DNA of 64,000 bases from Gymnopilus junonius (taxonomy: Eukaryota; Basidiomycota; Agaricomycetes; Agaricales; Galerinaceae), in contig JADNYJ010000204.1 of assembly GCA_015501075.1 (NCBI GenBank), forward strand, positions 1-64,000. The letters are read 5' to 3'. Of this stretch, positions 34,597-46,776 are shown piece after piece. The position numbers and the translations under genes are program-made. Every line of letters starts with the position of its first letter. The stretch's first letter is position 1. Under the pieces are notes generated by a model. It saw nothing but the letters and a program-made list of their open reading frames with translations. It did no database searches and was not told where the DNA came from.

Positions 34597-36042
34597 ACAA
34601 TTCCCTGCCATAATCGTACAACTTGGCGCATTCCATGCTTTCCATCCTACGCCGATGAGCATTACTCGTCTTCAGAATCTGCGGATGAATTCCAGGTCCT
34701 GATAGTCTCCTGGGACAAAGCCATCCTCCTACAATAAATCCCATAATCAGTACTCGCCGTCCGCGAAGACGCTAGCGAGATTGCGAAAGCGTCAAACTAT
34801 CCATGTCAAACACACGGCTGCTGCTGCTCGGCGGCCCAATTTCAGGCCCCTCCACATCCCAATCCTCCAGTGTGTCTGCACATAAAACATGTCGTGCGAC
34901 TGTAACTGTAGTGTCGGGCCTGCTATTACTCTCGATGATGAGGAGCGCGTGGCGGTACTCGTGTAGACTTGCATTAGAACCGCCTGTCGAGGCTTGAGTT
35001 TGGCGTCCAAATTGGCCGCCGACAAGGTTGATGCAGCCTAAAAGGGTGCCTCCAGGCTAGAAGATGTAGTACATATTGAAAAAAAAAATCATTCGAGTCC
35101 GAGTCGGTCATAAAATAGCAAGGAAGATAATTTAAAATTTTACAGAACTGTAATAGCGCAATATTGGACTGTCATCGAGAACGAAATACCAGGTCTTCCA
35201 CCTGCCAAAATTCTTTCCTCGTTTTGTGAGGGGTCCTTCCTTGTGCGCTATGTACGTCTTCGCGATATTTTTTTCTGGAACAACATTCGTCGTCAAGAAC
35301 GCGATGATCTCGAAGCTGTATTTGACGGGAAGTTGAATCAGAGTTTGAAAGTAGTTTCCAAGCACAATCTATAGTAGAGTAAACATTCAAATATCTCGAT
35401 AGTGATGCTCATCCCTCACCTTTCTTTGATCACCTTTAACGGGTGCATTATCCTTCAACAACTTCTTATCAAGAAGCTCGGGTATTTTATAATAATGTCA
35501 GTCACTCTTAATGTCCTCATAATACTTTTCCACTTCCCAACCGTTATAACCCTGTTTCAGTCCCCAATATCCTGGATCCACGTGAATGACGAAGGAGAGT
35601 GCTTCCCTGCCGTTTTTGAGGTGAATTCGTGAGTGAGGTTGGAGAGTGATTGCTCAACGGTGTCGATATCGACGCCGGATACTTGAAGCCTGCTGGGAAG
35701 CGTGGCTTCCGAGTCATGCTCTGTCAAGTGTGGCTTGTCTCGAGATTGTGCATGAGCCAAGTCAGCACTGGTGGAGGTTCCTTCCATCTGAATCTTCAAA
35801 AGCGTAAAGATGCCTAGGTCCTATGGAGTATGTTGTGAGTGTTGAAGAAGGTGATGATAGGGAGGTTGAGAGTCGGACCAGTAGATAAGTAACCGGCAAG
35901 TGATCAGCAAGTAAGCGGTGCTATGGAAGCGCAAATACGGCTTCCTAGCTATGTTGTCAGTCGTCACTTATGCCTAAACGAATTAAGCTGGCAGTTGGGA
36001 GTTGACATCGGGGGTCTACGTTACACCTAGGCTCTACACTTA
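34597..36042 (-). pseudogene. PX-PH module, copy 2 (Bem3-like RhoGAP fragment)
   Basis: Second copy of the module at 30487-31959, same orientation, nearly identical over about 1.45 kb. It keeps features copy 1 has lost: the N-terminal SADLAHAQSRDKPHL segment continues without a gap, and the PH strand GRWKTWYFVLDDSPILRYY stays in frame. It has its own damage: a short deletion removes VKLDRW in the PX part, and RDQLTIKI is frameshifted. No RhoGAP domain follows before the duplicated segment ends at 36042, 188 bp from the stop of the permease gene. The two copies decayed independently. Confidence 0.65.
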
Positions 36043-36229
36043 ATCCGTGTACTATATCGTCTGACCTAGAATATATTGATTACAAGTAATAAAATAAATA
36101 CGCGAACAGATACAAATGCCCTCCTTCATGCTGTAAAGGCAGAAAGGAAACAAATCAAAGGAGGCACACAATAACACCTGTAACCCACTGCAAAGAACCC
36201 CGGAAAAAAATGACATAGACCAAACTAAA

Positions 36230-38322
36230 CTAGAAGAATATAAAGTGTTTACTTTTCTTGTCTTGATGATCCACGTCCAGGTCCGCATCGCCTCTTCTCA
36301 CTAGCTTGAATACCCATCGAGCTAACCCATCAGCACCGACCTCCTCCACTCGCTTCAGCTTGTATCCTAGAGCACGCGGTAACAGCTTCGCCCAAATAAC
36401 CCAGTAAAGGGCTCCCAGGCCAAAGACACACCAGCCTGCTACAGCGTGCGTCCAATAAGGCAGACTGTTGTAGGGCTGAGCGCCAGCTGGGGGTCTGATG
36501 AGGGGGACGATGAAGAGGAAGACGTTGGCAGCGCCAAAGAAGAATGCGGCACAGACAGCTGGGATGGTGAGGAGTTCTTTTGGCCATGAGGGGTAGGGGA
36601 AAAAGTAGAGGAACACAAGGCCGAAGGAGATGGCGGCGTTGATGATGGAGAGTGGATATGAGATCTACACAAAATGGTGAGATTAAGGTCAAGAAATGAA
36701 GGACAAAAAAAGAGACATACGACGTTGATGACAAAGTTGTAGGCATCGCCTGGAGGAAGAGCGAAGATGACGATAAGGCAAATAGCCCAGTCTGAGAGAA
36801 GTGAATATGTCAATAAACTGAGACAAAAGGGGCCCAGAAGAGAACGTACGAAGAGCGAGTCCGGCAAGAGGGGCATTGAAAGGACGATTTGAGCCCCAAA
36901 ATTTGCTGAAGGGAAGGACACCTTCCCTTCCAAGTTCTTGGTTCACTCGTCCTTGAGAGAAGATCTACGATGATACAATGTTAAACCTGACCAAACTCAG
37001 TAAATTGTTGTAGAAAGGACGTACGACAGACAAAACATTTCCCAGCGCCGACATTGCTACAAAGACGGACAAGGCCCGCTCAGCATTGGGGCCGTACACG
37101 TTCCTAAACAGCAGGGCAGCGACTAGCCGTCCTGAACCGGTAATTTCTTCTTTAGTCGCACCAGCAAAGTATGCGATGTTGGCGAGCATGTAGAGAATAG
37201 TGACAACGCCGATAGCTAGTGGACCCGCGATACGCACTGTCCGCTGAGGGTTCTTAACTTCGGAAAGGGCATAATTGACGTTACTGAATCCAATATAGGA
37301 CCAGATGACCTGAGTTAAGCATGTCAGAATACGAAAGGAAAAGAGAAAGGGGCACCAGGGCTTACATTATATAAACTTAAGCAAAACGAAGAAGCACCAG
37401 CAGTGGTGCCTTCAAAAGCATTCGTGAAATTGTGGGGCTTCGGCACTTTCATGTGGCCGCCCAAGGCGACAAAGCCGGTGATGATGACGAGGATAAGAAC
37501 GAGAATCTTGAAGATACCGAGGAAGTTTTGGAGTCTGAGACCCCATTTCATCGCCGTGCCGTGAATAAGCAACGCGAATGTGATGCAAGCGAAACCGACG
37601 AGTCGGAGGGTCCAACGCGTGGGATTGACGTTAGCAGCGAGGAGGATGTATTCGCCAAATACTAAGGAGTTTCCTGCTGCCCATGCTGTATAGATGGATG
37701 AGTAAGGGAAACAAATGACTGGCGAAATAGTAACTGACCTAGTAGCACACCATTGGCGGCGTACATGGATGTAATAAGGAATTTGGGTTTTCTGAAGAGG
37801 TATTCCAGGTAATTCTTTTCTCCACCGTTCTTGGGTATAGCCTGGCAGGGATGAAATCAGCATGGCAGAAATCATAGAATATAAAGAACGCGACGTACTG
37901 AGCCCCAGGATATATAAACTTGCATTCCCGCTGCTGCGATGATTGCTCCAATAACCCACATAAATCTGCGGACATCGACGACTTGGTATAAGAAACATAA
38001 TAATTTACGTGATGGAAACTCACAATGAAAGTCCAACACTCCCGCTCAGACTAAGAATTGAACTGGGCGTCGCGAACACACTGATGACGAGGCAGTCAAC
38101 GAATGGTCAAAACAGGATAAAGACAGATGCAACTCACCCAGTACCGATTATACGATTGAAAATGATGAAGACAGCAGAAAAGAGGCCGATCTGCCGCCGT
38201 TCAGGAACTCGAACATCATCTTGAGCCTCAATGGGGTCCTCCAGGTCGGCGGCGGTATCCACAACCTCCCTTTTCGAGTCGTTGATAGAGTCCGTGTAGG
38301 ACTTGTCGTTTGAGGAAGACAT
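36230..38322 (-). CDS. Mup1-like high-affinity amino-acid (methionine) permease
   Basis: Plasma-membrane amino-acid transporter of the APC superfamily; relatives import methionine and other neutral amino acids. Nine exons: 38138-38322, 38024-38080, 37899-37965, 37739-37841, 37366-37685, 37025-37309, 36850-36964, 36721-36791, 36230-36664, total 546 codons in perfect frame. Hydrophilic N-terminus (about 45 residues), then 12 predicted membrane segments. TM1 holds the family signature IIGTGVFATPS. Also IPKNG.EKNYLEYLFRKPKF, AAGNSLVFGEYIL, YNVIWSYIGFSNVNYALSEV, LPPGDAYNFVINVISYPLSI and the hydrophilic C-terminus LVRRGDADLD. Substrate specificity is inferred from family resemblance. No lesions. 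Confidence 0.93.
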
Positions 38323-39160
38323 CAAGATCGCCTATTGGTTGGGGTCGTAAAAATTTTAGCGCCGAGGGGAAGGTACAGCAGCCAGAGCCTTTCTGGTTTA
38401 AGTAGGAAATGCGCTGGCCAGCTGGTCGTAAAAATGAAAAGACGCCAGGGGTAAAATACGGGAAAAAAGGTGAGAGGATGAGCTCACTCGCCCTTGGAAT
38501 GGCGAAGTCGAGGTAGTCGTGCTTCTTTTCGATTGCATCAGGATGGCGAGCTCGGGTCTTTCGGTTGCGAGCTCGGAGCGGTGAAGGGATATGTGGTTGT
38601 CCCGGCGGAATTGGGTACAACCGTTGATCGACATCTAATTTTGGCTCAATATTTGTCACCCCAGACCGAAATAAATACACTGCAGCCTCTTGGCATGACG
38701 GTGCTCGGTACTGTTTCTGTACCTGACAGCCATCTTGTGCGCCAAGTTCCAACTCTCCAGGCGTTCGCACTGGACTTTCCTAGATTGCACTAGTCATAGG
38801 GAGATTTTCGCTACGTTCGAACTCTCTCTGTTGTAACTGCCCCTGATCACTTGTGCATCGCTCTTGACACCTTTCCTTTTGGCGACCCTTCCCATGCAAC
38901 CTTTCTATGGTTTCCTGAGTCGAGGCGCTCCGCACAAAACTGAACTCGCCAGTACTGAATACTACTCCGACGCATTCTCAAGAGACGTTGTCTTGGGGAA
39001 TGGAGCAACAACATGCTGCTGGCTTCTTTGCCCCTTGGCTCGTTTTCCTTCCGCTGGATTGCACGTCGCGATTTGAAAATTGAATCTGTCGTACACGAGG
39101 TTACAGGTACGTTCGTCATATTCCATCATTATGGATTCAGATCTTGAAATAAAGCGCAGT
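38323..39160. other. Permease upstream region
   Basis: No gene recognised. It should contain the permease promoter (minus strand); no regulatory site could be assigned. Confidence 0.35.
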
Positions 39161-39164
39161 AATA

Positions 39165-39410
39165 CTGCAAATGCATTTCACCGACTTCCTTGTCGAGTTT
39201 CTTTCCGCCATTTTTAAACTTGCAATGAACCTCAAGTATAAGACTGTGCCGCCGTCTCCTTGTTCTATGGCACTATCACTACAGCTGAAAGTCCCAAATT
39301 TGTGGATGACTTCAGCTCGAATACTTCTCCTGTTTCTCTTATTCTCGTCTGTGACCGATGGAGAGTTATCTCTTAATTCGATCGTGTTTTTTCCGTAAAG
39401 GCATCTCAGT
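39165..39410 (+). pseudogene. F-box relic (short)
   Basis: FTDFLVEFLSAIFKLAM (about 39171-39221) mirrors the F-box start of genes B and F (NKLPVELLSEIFKESM). About 100 bp further, in another frame, LILVCDRWRVIS (39338-39373) mirrors LIHVCKRWRAIA. Spacing fits an F-box core; everything after is unrecognisable. An old relic. Confidence 0.55.
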
Positions 39411-41407
39411 TCTTTTCTCCTCGGCCACAGAAATAAACAGCTAGATCTCTATCTCAGGCAACTCCCCTCAAAGTTGGAAGCTTTTCTCATAAGAGGATTT
39501 GGATGGTGGACACATGTTGCACCCAGGTTTCCCAGAGCGACTGCTTCATCTTTTCTTAAAGGGATAACAGGTTCTTTCCGTCAGAAGGATCAGCAGAAAT
39601 TTTGACGTAGTGTCATGCCAAGCGCATGTTTACTTCTTCGGTTTACCTCTTCTGGAGCGTCTTGACGCTTGAGATCAATTTAAGCAACCAGAAATCTTCT
39701 CTCGCTGTGTGCCTTGCGCCACCTTTTTGGATTGCATCCGAAAGCCATTTTCGGAAATCTTTTCCATGGAAGTTTTGGAGAGAGTACCTTGGCTGCTATC
39801 TCACCCGAAATTCATAATCAAGATCCTGGAATGTCTTTCGACGCGTAAGTTGACCTTTTCCGTAAAGTTGATACTGAATTCACATGCATAGCCTAGGATT
39901 GAGTGAAGCTAATTAATATTATTTCTCTCTTCCACCTGCCTTGCAATCTGCCCGTCATCATTACTACTGGGTGACGTCAAGTCTAACCGATACAGTTTAT
40001 TGTTGAATACCGGTGCCGCCTGCCTCGACGGCGTCGTGGACGTCGTCATAGACTTCGGACCCGTCAAGGACCCGTAGCATATTGACTTTTCCGAGAAGTA
40101 GTTACCTGTTTTTTTTTTATTCAATTGTTTTATGCCGTCCTTCGAAGATATGATGCACCCACTATGTCTCCTTGAAGGTGATTCGACAGTACATATTCGA
40201 AGTGCGAGATATTGCGGGTGCCTTACGCTTGTGATATATTTAGCGTAAATAACACGTGTTACTCTCGTTCTTACGTCATGATCATCCGCCTTTGTTGACT
40301 CCCATCACCTCGAGCGTGGCTTTCTGAGTTTCTCGTACTGGGAGTGACAATAGCGGTTTCTATGCCTTTACGTCGCTGAGCTCTTCTAAAAGTCGTGTAG
40401 TATGTGTCACAATTCATACTACACTGGGGACATACGCAACTTCGCAGGACAGTCGGTACGTGGGATACCGTTTGTTGTTTATTGTCTTGTACTTACTCAT
40501 GGCTGCTTGTTGTCTTTTGCTAGGTAGAACCATTCACTTCGTCGTTACTATGGCATTAGAGAGGTTCGGCGACCTGTCGGTCTTCAAGCTGTCATGCTGG
40601 CATCCTCGACAGATGTTCAAACCCCGCGACCTTATACGGTTTACGTCCACCTCCAGGACGCCTTGTTCTGTGACGAATCGTCCCTCTCTTACGCTTATCC
40701 CAGCACACGGGCTCCATGGTTACTTTGCTGTCTTTGGTACTATGCCTGGCTCCCTTGGCTCCTTGTAAAATGCTTCTTTATATGTCGGCTTCGAGAGTCT
40801 TAACCCCGCATCTCCATCTATTGTCTACTATCCGGCCACTCTTCCGGGCCTTCTACAGTACCTGCATGTTACGAACAATTAGAATCTCCTTGAAGGAGGC
40901 TCCATGACGGTGAGAGTGTCTCTTGTGTTGTATGCTGCGGTCCTGATTCCGTTCCGTTTTTTTCTCAGATCATGATAACTAAATCTACAAGAAAACTACG
41001 CGGAATGTTTTACAGGCAAACACGAATTCTAATAACACCACAGCTACTAGGAGGTTCTCTAGTTTAGAACGATGGAAGTCTCGGATTCGTTGCGCTGGCC
41101 GCGCCTTTAAAATATCAAGCATAATGACGCCCCGGAAGTCAAAGTCTTCACCGAATGTCTGTCCCCCTTTACTGAGACAACAGGCTGTCCCTCTCCCTGA
41201 GCTCTCGGAATTATTTTTTTGACGAAGGAGACAATTGGGATGGAGCGTTGCAGGGAATGAATGCCATAGAGCACGCTTATATGGATCCTCCCCTTGAATG
41301 TTCTGTACTTGACCTACACGAGCCAACGCCCGATTTACACCTTTCCACCGGAGCATTTTGGGACGATTTTGGGCCCAGCATGATGTACGAGTCGGACGGT
41401 GAACGAG
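39411..41407. other. Gene-poor stretch
   Basis: About 2 kb with no domain or convincing exon. Frames up to about 100 codons exist but show no family signature. A plus-strand frame at 41257-41457 before F-box E is open but not joined to it by a usable acceptor. Confidence 0.4.
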
Positions 41408-43053
41408 ATGTATGGCCGCGTACGGGTTTTTGCGAACATGGAACCCCTCTTTCATAATTGCATGCTCGGTCTATATTGCCCGCCCTCAATATTCGACCTC
41501 CCTGATGAAGTGCTTGCGGAGATAATCGAACTCCTCATGTTGAACGAGCTCAAATACACGAAGTCGACCCATCTCCTTCTCCTCAATATTCGTCAAGTGT
41601 CGCCTCACTGGCGATCAGTTGCGGAACGCTTAATCCGCAGCCACCTAATAGTCGGCCCCGATTTCTTTGAACATGCCAAGCCTGACCTGGTGGAGTGGTA
41701 CAGCGGGTGGAGCAGGCAACATTCACTGTTCAAAACGGTCGCCTTTTCATGTTCCTCCAGACTCGGGCTGCAACAAGGACGACCTGCTCATTTTTTTGGC
41801 ACGCACTTGCCCGATGTATCAAAGGAGAAATCTCAGTTGACTCTGAGATCGATGTAACTCACTTAACGCCTCACAACAAACTCGATTTACGAGAATTTTC
41901 TTGGAAATCACGCTATCTTGGGATTCGCCAGAATTTATCTTACAGAAATTCTCCCTTTATCAATCTTCATGAAGAAATTCCATGGTCCCAACTCACCCTC
42001 CTCTCTCTCGATTGTCCTCTCTCTTTGGCGGATTGCTATTATGTGATGTCGACTGGACGTCATACACTCCAAAGCATTTCATTTTCCAAAGTTGGTTACC
42101 CTCTGTTGTCGGAGCTGCAAGATTTGATTCCTGAGCTTTCCTCGACTTTACACGATCGCGACACTATCATTCTATCCTACCTAACATCTCTCTCCATCCA
42201 TTCCCATATTAACATTCAAGGCTTGCTTGGACTCTGCTCATTCCCTCGCCTAGAAACGGCCGAGTTGCATGCGCTGCCAGACCATCCTTTACTAGGTAGC
42301 GATTCGGAGGCTTTAAAGATTTCGGCAGAGCTCTCACTTCCGTGGGGTAGTCTGATTGGTTTATCCCTGAAGAATGAAAGCAATCAGTGGCGTTGTCCTG
42401 TTGGTTCAGTGCTGTCCAAGTGCGACAAGCTGCAGCACTTTGAATGGAAAGGTCACTCAGGCGACTTCTCAATTCCAACCCTTGGTCGTTCAAAGCAATA
42501 CCTTCTGAATCTCACAACATTAGGTGTCAGTTGTGACGAAGAAGAGTGTAATTCTTTATTACGGCTACTCCGATCACCATCCTATGTGCCGCGACTTAAG
42601 ACAATTAGTGTCCCGTCGTACTCTTCCTTTGAAGCCCACTCAGCAGATCTTTTTGTGTCCGCAAGACACATTACAATCGAAGATCCTATGCCTTTGTCCC
42701 GGCTTAAAGCTCTGTTGGTTTCTTGTCAGGATACACTCGAAACTGGCAGGTTTGCCGTAGATTACTGCCTTTCCGCCACTACTGTGGGGCAAGCAGGGCA
42801 CGTCGTAGCGTGTTCTCGCCTTCGACAACTTGAATTGTCATCCACCGGAAGCCTCGCTTCACTATGGAATGGATTGGATGCCCCTTTTTTAAGTAAGATT
42901 GACCTCGCTTACCGACGGACACACTCGTTCTGTCCTGAAGAACTGCGGTCATTCCTATCTCGATCTAACAGGTCAATTGAGTCGCTTTCTGTCGGAAGAT
43001 CAGTGAATGGTTGCGACAAGTATACACTGCTTCTTACGGGTATCTCTTTATGA
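41408..43053 (+). CDS. F-box protein E
   Basis: F-box IFDLPDEVLAEIIELL...LLNIRQVSPHWRSVAERL near the N-terminus, then about 430 residues of leucine-rich sequence (IPWSQLTLLSLDCPLSLADC, LTSLSIHSH, LNLTTLGVSC, RLRQLELSSTGS). The two halves lie in different frames. They can be joined in phase by an intron 41690-41760 (71 nt, GT...CCTCCAG), giving 524 aa. However, the skipped stretch itself reads plausibly (VEWYSGWSRQHSLFKTVAF), so a one-base frameshift near 41760 is the alternative; then the gene would be broken. Start ATG 41408 or 41438. It belongs to a different subfamily from A/C and B/F. Confidence 0.7.
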
Positions 43054-43395
43054 CACTGTCAGTACCGAAATGGTTATCGCTTGCAATACAATTTCTAGTG
43101 ACAATAAGTACTCAGTATACACGCTCATGGACGTATGTAGTATATCTAATAATAGATCTTCCACTAATTGTATTAGTTCAGCATCCTCACGAACCGTCAC
43201 AGGGTAATTGTTTTCCATCGCGACAAGCCCAACAATTAAGGGAGTCTAATAAATGCAACAATGCGAATGGCGTTCATGCCCAGTCTTTTTACTTCTACGC
43301 TCTCCAGAGTCCAGCGCTGGTCATTATATTGGTTCAGGCTCTAACAGTAAGTCCCGTACTTTCTCGCTTTAACAAGAGACTCATGATATACAGGA

Positions 43396-44616
43396 ATGCA
43401 TATAAACGAACTTCCCGTCGAGCTTTTGTCGGAAGTCTTCGACGATGCGACTGATAAAAACTACCTCACACCCAATCAACTCACACCTTTCCTGTTTTCC
43501 TTCCGCAGGAAATTCGCTCCGCTCAATCTTATTCATGTCTGTCAACACTGGCGTATGGTTGCGTTTTCAACTCCTACTTTGTGGACATCCCTCAATGTAG
43601 CACAACACAAGCCGTCAAAATCATCCGTTTTGGCCATGGCATATTGGCTACAGTGTTCACGAAATGCTCCTTTACATTTCCTAATCTCTTCTTGGAACGA
43701 TGCCAGTGACCCATCTTTTGATCGCCAATACGCGAGGAAGATGCTCAGGATACTTTCGATCCATTTATCTAGGTGGCGCTATGTTACAATTGAAGCTGGG
43801 AACGAGTTAGCGGGAGATCTCGTTGAAGTCCTAAATGACGCAGCGGAACACCCTCCACCGCTAGAGGGCCTTGAAATCAATTTTGGGTATGATCATGACG
43901 ACATTGCGCAGCAATCTGTTGTCGATGAATTCGCTTCTTCGATCTACAATTTGAAGACTCTTCGTCGGTTATATTGGATCAACGCGTGGGGTCACGGACT
44001 TCCCAACTTACCCTGGGATCAATACGAGACCATCTTCATCAAATCCTCGTTTACACCTGAGGATAGTTTGCGAGTACTTACTCAATGCACTTCTGCGAAG
44101 TCGGTGACTATCCGTAGATTCCAACTTTCAAATCATTGTCTTACACCATTCAATCAACCTCACACCTCCCTTACGTCCCTCACATCTCTGACTCTCGATG
44201 AGTGCTCCGACCCTTTACCTCTGCTTTCGTGCTTTACCATTCCATCATTGCTCCACCTGGAAATGTCGTTGAATCAACGAGAATTCCACCTTTTGGAGGA
44301 ATTTTTGAAACGATCCAATTGTCCTCTTCAAGTTCTTATCGTAGCCGACACCACGCTAGCAGTGGACGGCATCGCCAGTTTTTTTAAATTCCCGTGGTTG
44401 AAATCAATCTCTAACGTGAAATTGGCACCAACCTACAGCGACAAGGAGATGCAAAAGTTTCTGAAAAATCTAGAAACTTCTTACGAAAAGCTACCTCCTC
44501 TCGTGGTCTGGATGGAAATGTTTGCTCATTGGCCAGTTTTCATAGGTTGGAAAGAATCTGGCCTTCAAGGAGCCCTGTATGCGCTTGAAGCAGGAAAGTT
44601 AACAACAGTGGGCTAA
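43396..44616 (+). CDS. F-box protein F
   Basis: Single-exon gene, 406 aa, start ATG 43396: INELPVELLSEVFDDAT, then LNLIHVCQHWRMVAFSTPTLW (F-box), followed by the same landmarks as gene B: MAYWLQCSRNAPLHFLI, LKTLRRLYW, FTPEDSLRVLTQCTSAK, SLTSLTLDECSDPLPLL, FTIPSLLHLEMSL, CPLQVLIVAD and a C-terminal GWKESGLQGALYALEAGKL. Intact. A relic of its 3' third follows at 44990. Probable SCF adaptor, target unknown. Confidence 0.9.
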   Translation: MHINELPVELLSEVFDDATDKNYLTPNQLTPFLFSFRRKFAPLNLIHVCQHWRMVAFSTPTLWTSLNVAQHKPSKSSVLAMAYWLQCSRNAPLHFLISSWNDASDPSFDRQYARKMLRILSIHLSRWRYVTIEAGNELAGDLVEVLNDAAEHPPPLEGLEINFGYDHDDIAQQSVVDEFASSIYNLKTLRRLYWINAWGHGLPNLPWDQYETIFIKSSFTPEDSLRVLTQCTSAKSVTIRRFQLSNHCLTPFNQPHTSLTSLTSLTLDECSDPLPLLSCFTIPSLLHLEMSLNQREFHLLEEFLKRSNCPLQVLIVADTTLAVDGIASFFKFPWLKSISNVKLAPTYSDKEMQKFLKNLETSYEKLPPLVVWMEMFAHWPVFIGWKESGLQGALYALEAGKLTTVG

Positions 44617-44989
44617 AATGGCGAATGGATAGATATATTAACAATTAATAAAATAGCGTCGTCAATACCATAATTTTTACCTCATTGTGTTCTGTGCACA
44701 AGTACAGAGTATCTAAGTTTCATTAACGAAATCAGGGAACGGTACTCTCTTTTGAGTGTCCAGGTATCTGCAAGGAGTCTCCCTTCCAACAATAGTCACG
44801 CAGAATTGACTTCTGTTGGCAGGAGCACTGACCACGTCGAAGTCCTCAGTTTGCTTCTTGCAAGTTTTAAACCATATGTTTGACGATCGAGGGAGGCGAA
44901 CGTTGATTCATTTATGTTGGGTATCGCGGATGGCCTGCTAATAACGGAATGCTGGAGATCGTCAACATTATATCATAGCAGGGCCGACA

Positions 44990-45357
44990 AGTGGCATAGG
45001 GAAGTCCAGTGGCATCAACGCGATTTCCAGCAGCTCAGTGCATTTTTAAAAAGACCAAATTGTCCTCTTCAAGTTCTTATCGTAATAATAAGGCGCCATC
45101 GGCCATTCATGTCGCCTAGCTTTTGAAATTTCCAGTCGTTAAATCTATTTCTAACATCAAATTAGGATTGTCAAATAGCGACAAGAAAATGTTGCAATTG
45201 CTAGAGTATTTTGAAGGGGACGGACGATATACGACTTCCTCCTCTAATGGTCTCGTCGGAAACAGGTTCAGATTTGCCACTGTTTATCTGGTGGAATGAA
45301 GACGGGCTTGGTGGAACCTATTATTTTCTTGACGCTGGGAAACTAACAAGAGGGTGA
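44990..45357 (+). pseudogene. 3' fragment of an F-box gene like F
   Basis: FQQLSAFLKRPNCPLQVLIV matches FHLLEEFLKRSNCPLQVLIV of gene F. Later, in other frames, come LPPLMVSSETGSDLPLFI, then NEDGLGGTYYFLDAGKL, matching the end of F. Several stops and shifts separate the blocks. The 5' two thirds are absent. Same orientation as F, 370 bp downstream: a decayed partial tandem duplicate. Confidence 0.8.
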
Positions 45358-45773
45358 ATGAGGTACAGTGTTTAATTTATTGCACGGTATAAATCGAGCT
45401 GGTCGCCCTTCAACTGAAGTACAGATAGTTAGAATTGCAACAGAGTCATAGAATTCAAGACTTTCCTCTCGGTGTGACCATCTTTCAACAAACGCCAGTC
45501 CAACACAGTAGGGCCGCGCTGGCTTTTTAAATAGATCAACCAATGTTCCTTAAAGAGGACTATTTTCTAACTATCCTAGGAGCGTGCATACCACAGCAAA
45601 TAGCATATAGTTGCTCATCGCAGTGCTGCGTAGTATATTTAATTCACCACTGAAAGGCCAGCGTCGTTATTTGTAACATAGCCCGGATTACAAGTAGTAT
45701 AATACATCTAAGCCGCAATGGAGACTAAGACGACAAATAAATAGATGAACAGACAGTAAAATCTATGCCATGA

Positions 45774-46776
45774 TTAGAAGACGTAGCAACTCATGGTCCC
45801 AAGGGTAGCCCAAGCACCGAGGACTAGCACACCGGACCGTATGATGGAAGCAGTAGTGAAATCCGTAGCAGAACTGGTTGTCAGAGCAGCAGTGTTTGTC
45901 GATGAATTGGAGGAGGTTGAGGTGGTCGGCAGTGTACTAGTATCAGCACTGGTTGCGCCTGAGGATGAAGATGGGATCGTTGTGCCTGCGCTCGTGTTGG
46001 CAGTATTTGAACCGTTTGAACCGGACGCCACAGTGGTGCTATTTGAACTGCTCGAGCCGGGGTCCGCAATGGTACGGCTGTGTATGAAAGGCGTCAACTC
46101 TCACCATGAATAAGAATTGAATAAAAAAGGCCCACATGAAATTGATCAACGAGAACACGAGTATCTTGCCATTTGGGTCGGTCGTCATATTACGATTGGG
46201 AGATGGTCCTTTTACGGTAAGCGAGATGGTGTGTTGAGCAGTGGGGTCGAGGCCGCTCTTCCCGAAGAGCGTTGCACAAGTAAAGCCCAGAGAAGGACGA
46301 ACACCATCAACATCTGTGGCTTGGCCGTCAAGCGTGACGGTATAAATGGGAGAAATGTCGTCGAGGCCAGAATTGATATATATACCAGAACCTTCAAGGT
46401 AACCGTTAGACTCTATCTTGAAGATAAATGCATGTTTACCACGCACCTTGGAACGTGAACGATGCTCCTGCCTTTCCGTCTAAATTTTGGCTCATAGCAA
46501 CACTCGAGGTACACTGGGTTGGGAAATTGTAACACCCTGCTTGACCGGCCTGTATATTCCCATTCGCATCGACTTTGCATATAGAGGCGTCACCGGTCCC
46601 CTGTCCTGAGTACTGAAAGGTCAGACCAAGGTCAGTCGGGTGTTATGGTTCAAAATAGGTAAGAAACGTACTACTATCGCGGGGTCTGAGTCGACCACGG
46701 TAACGTTTGTATCCGCAACAACTCGAGTAGCAAGGTAGGCAAGAGGCGCGAACAAAGCAAATTTTGGGCCTAACAT
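45774..46776 (-). CDS. Secreted/cell-surface protein with Ser/Thr-rich stalk
   Basis: Exons 46672-46776, 46447-46612, 46136-46391 and 45774-46077 give 276 aa; the 55-nt second intron contains a CTAAC branch motif. N-terminal signal peptide (MLGPKFALFAPLAYLATRVVA), then a globular domain with CYNFPTQCTSS, SGIYINSG, YTVTLDGQATDVDGVRP, HTISLTVKG and LVFSLINFI, a pattern common in secreted Agaricomycete proteins of unknown function. Then an 80-residue Ser/Thr/Ala/Gly-rich stalk and a hydrophobic C-terminus (SGVLVLGAWATLGTMSCYVF), which could be a GPI-anchor signal or a membrane anchor. No enzymatic motif. Probably a glycosylated wall or surface protein. Confidence 0.8.

Noticed and set aside
39990..40075. 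VVDVVIDFG peptide resembling a DEAH helicase segment
   Set aside because: One short match followed by stops; no helicase motif in the surrounding 2 kb.
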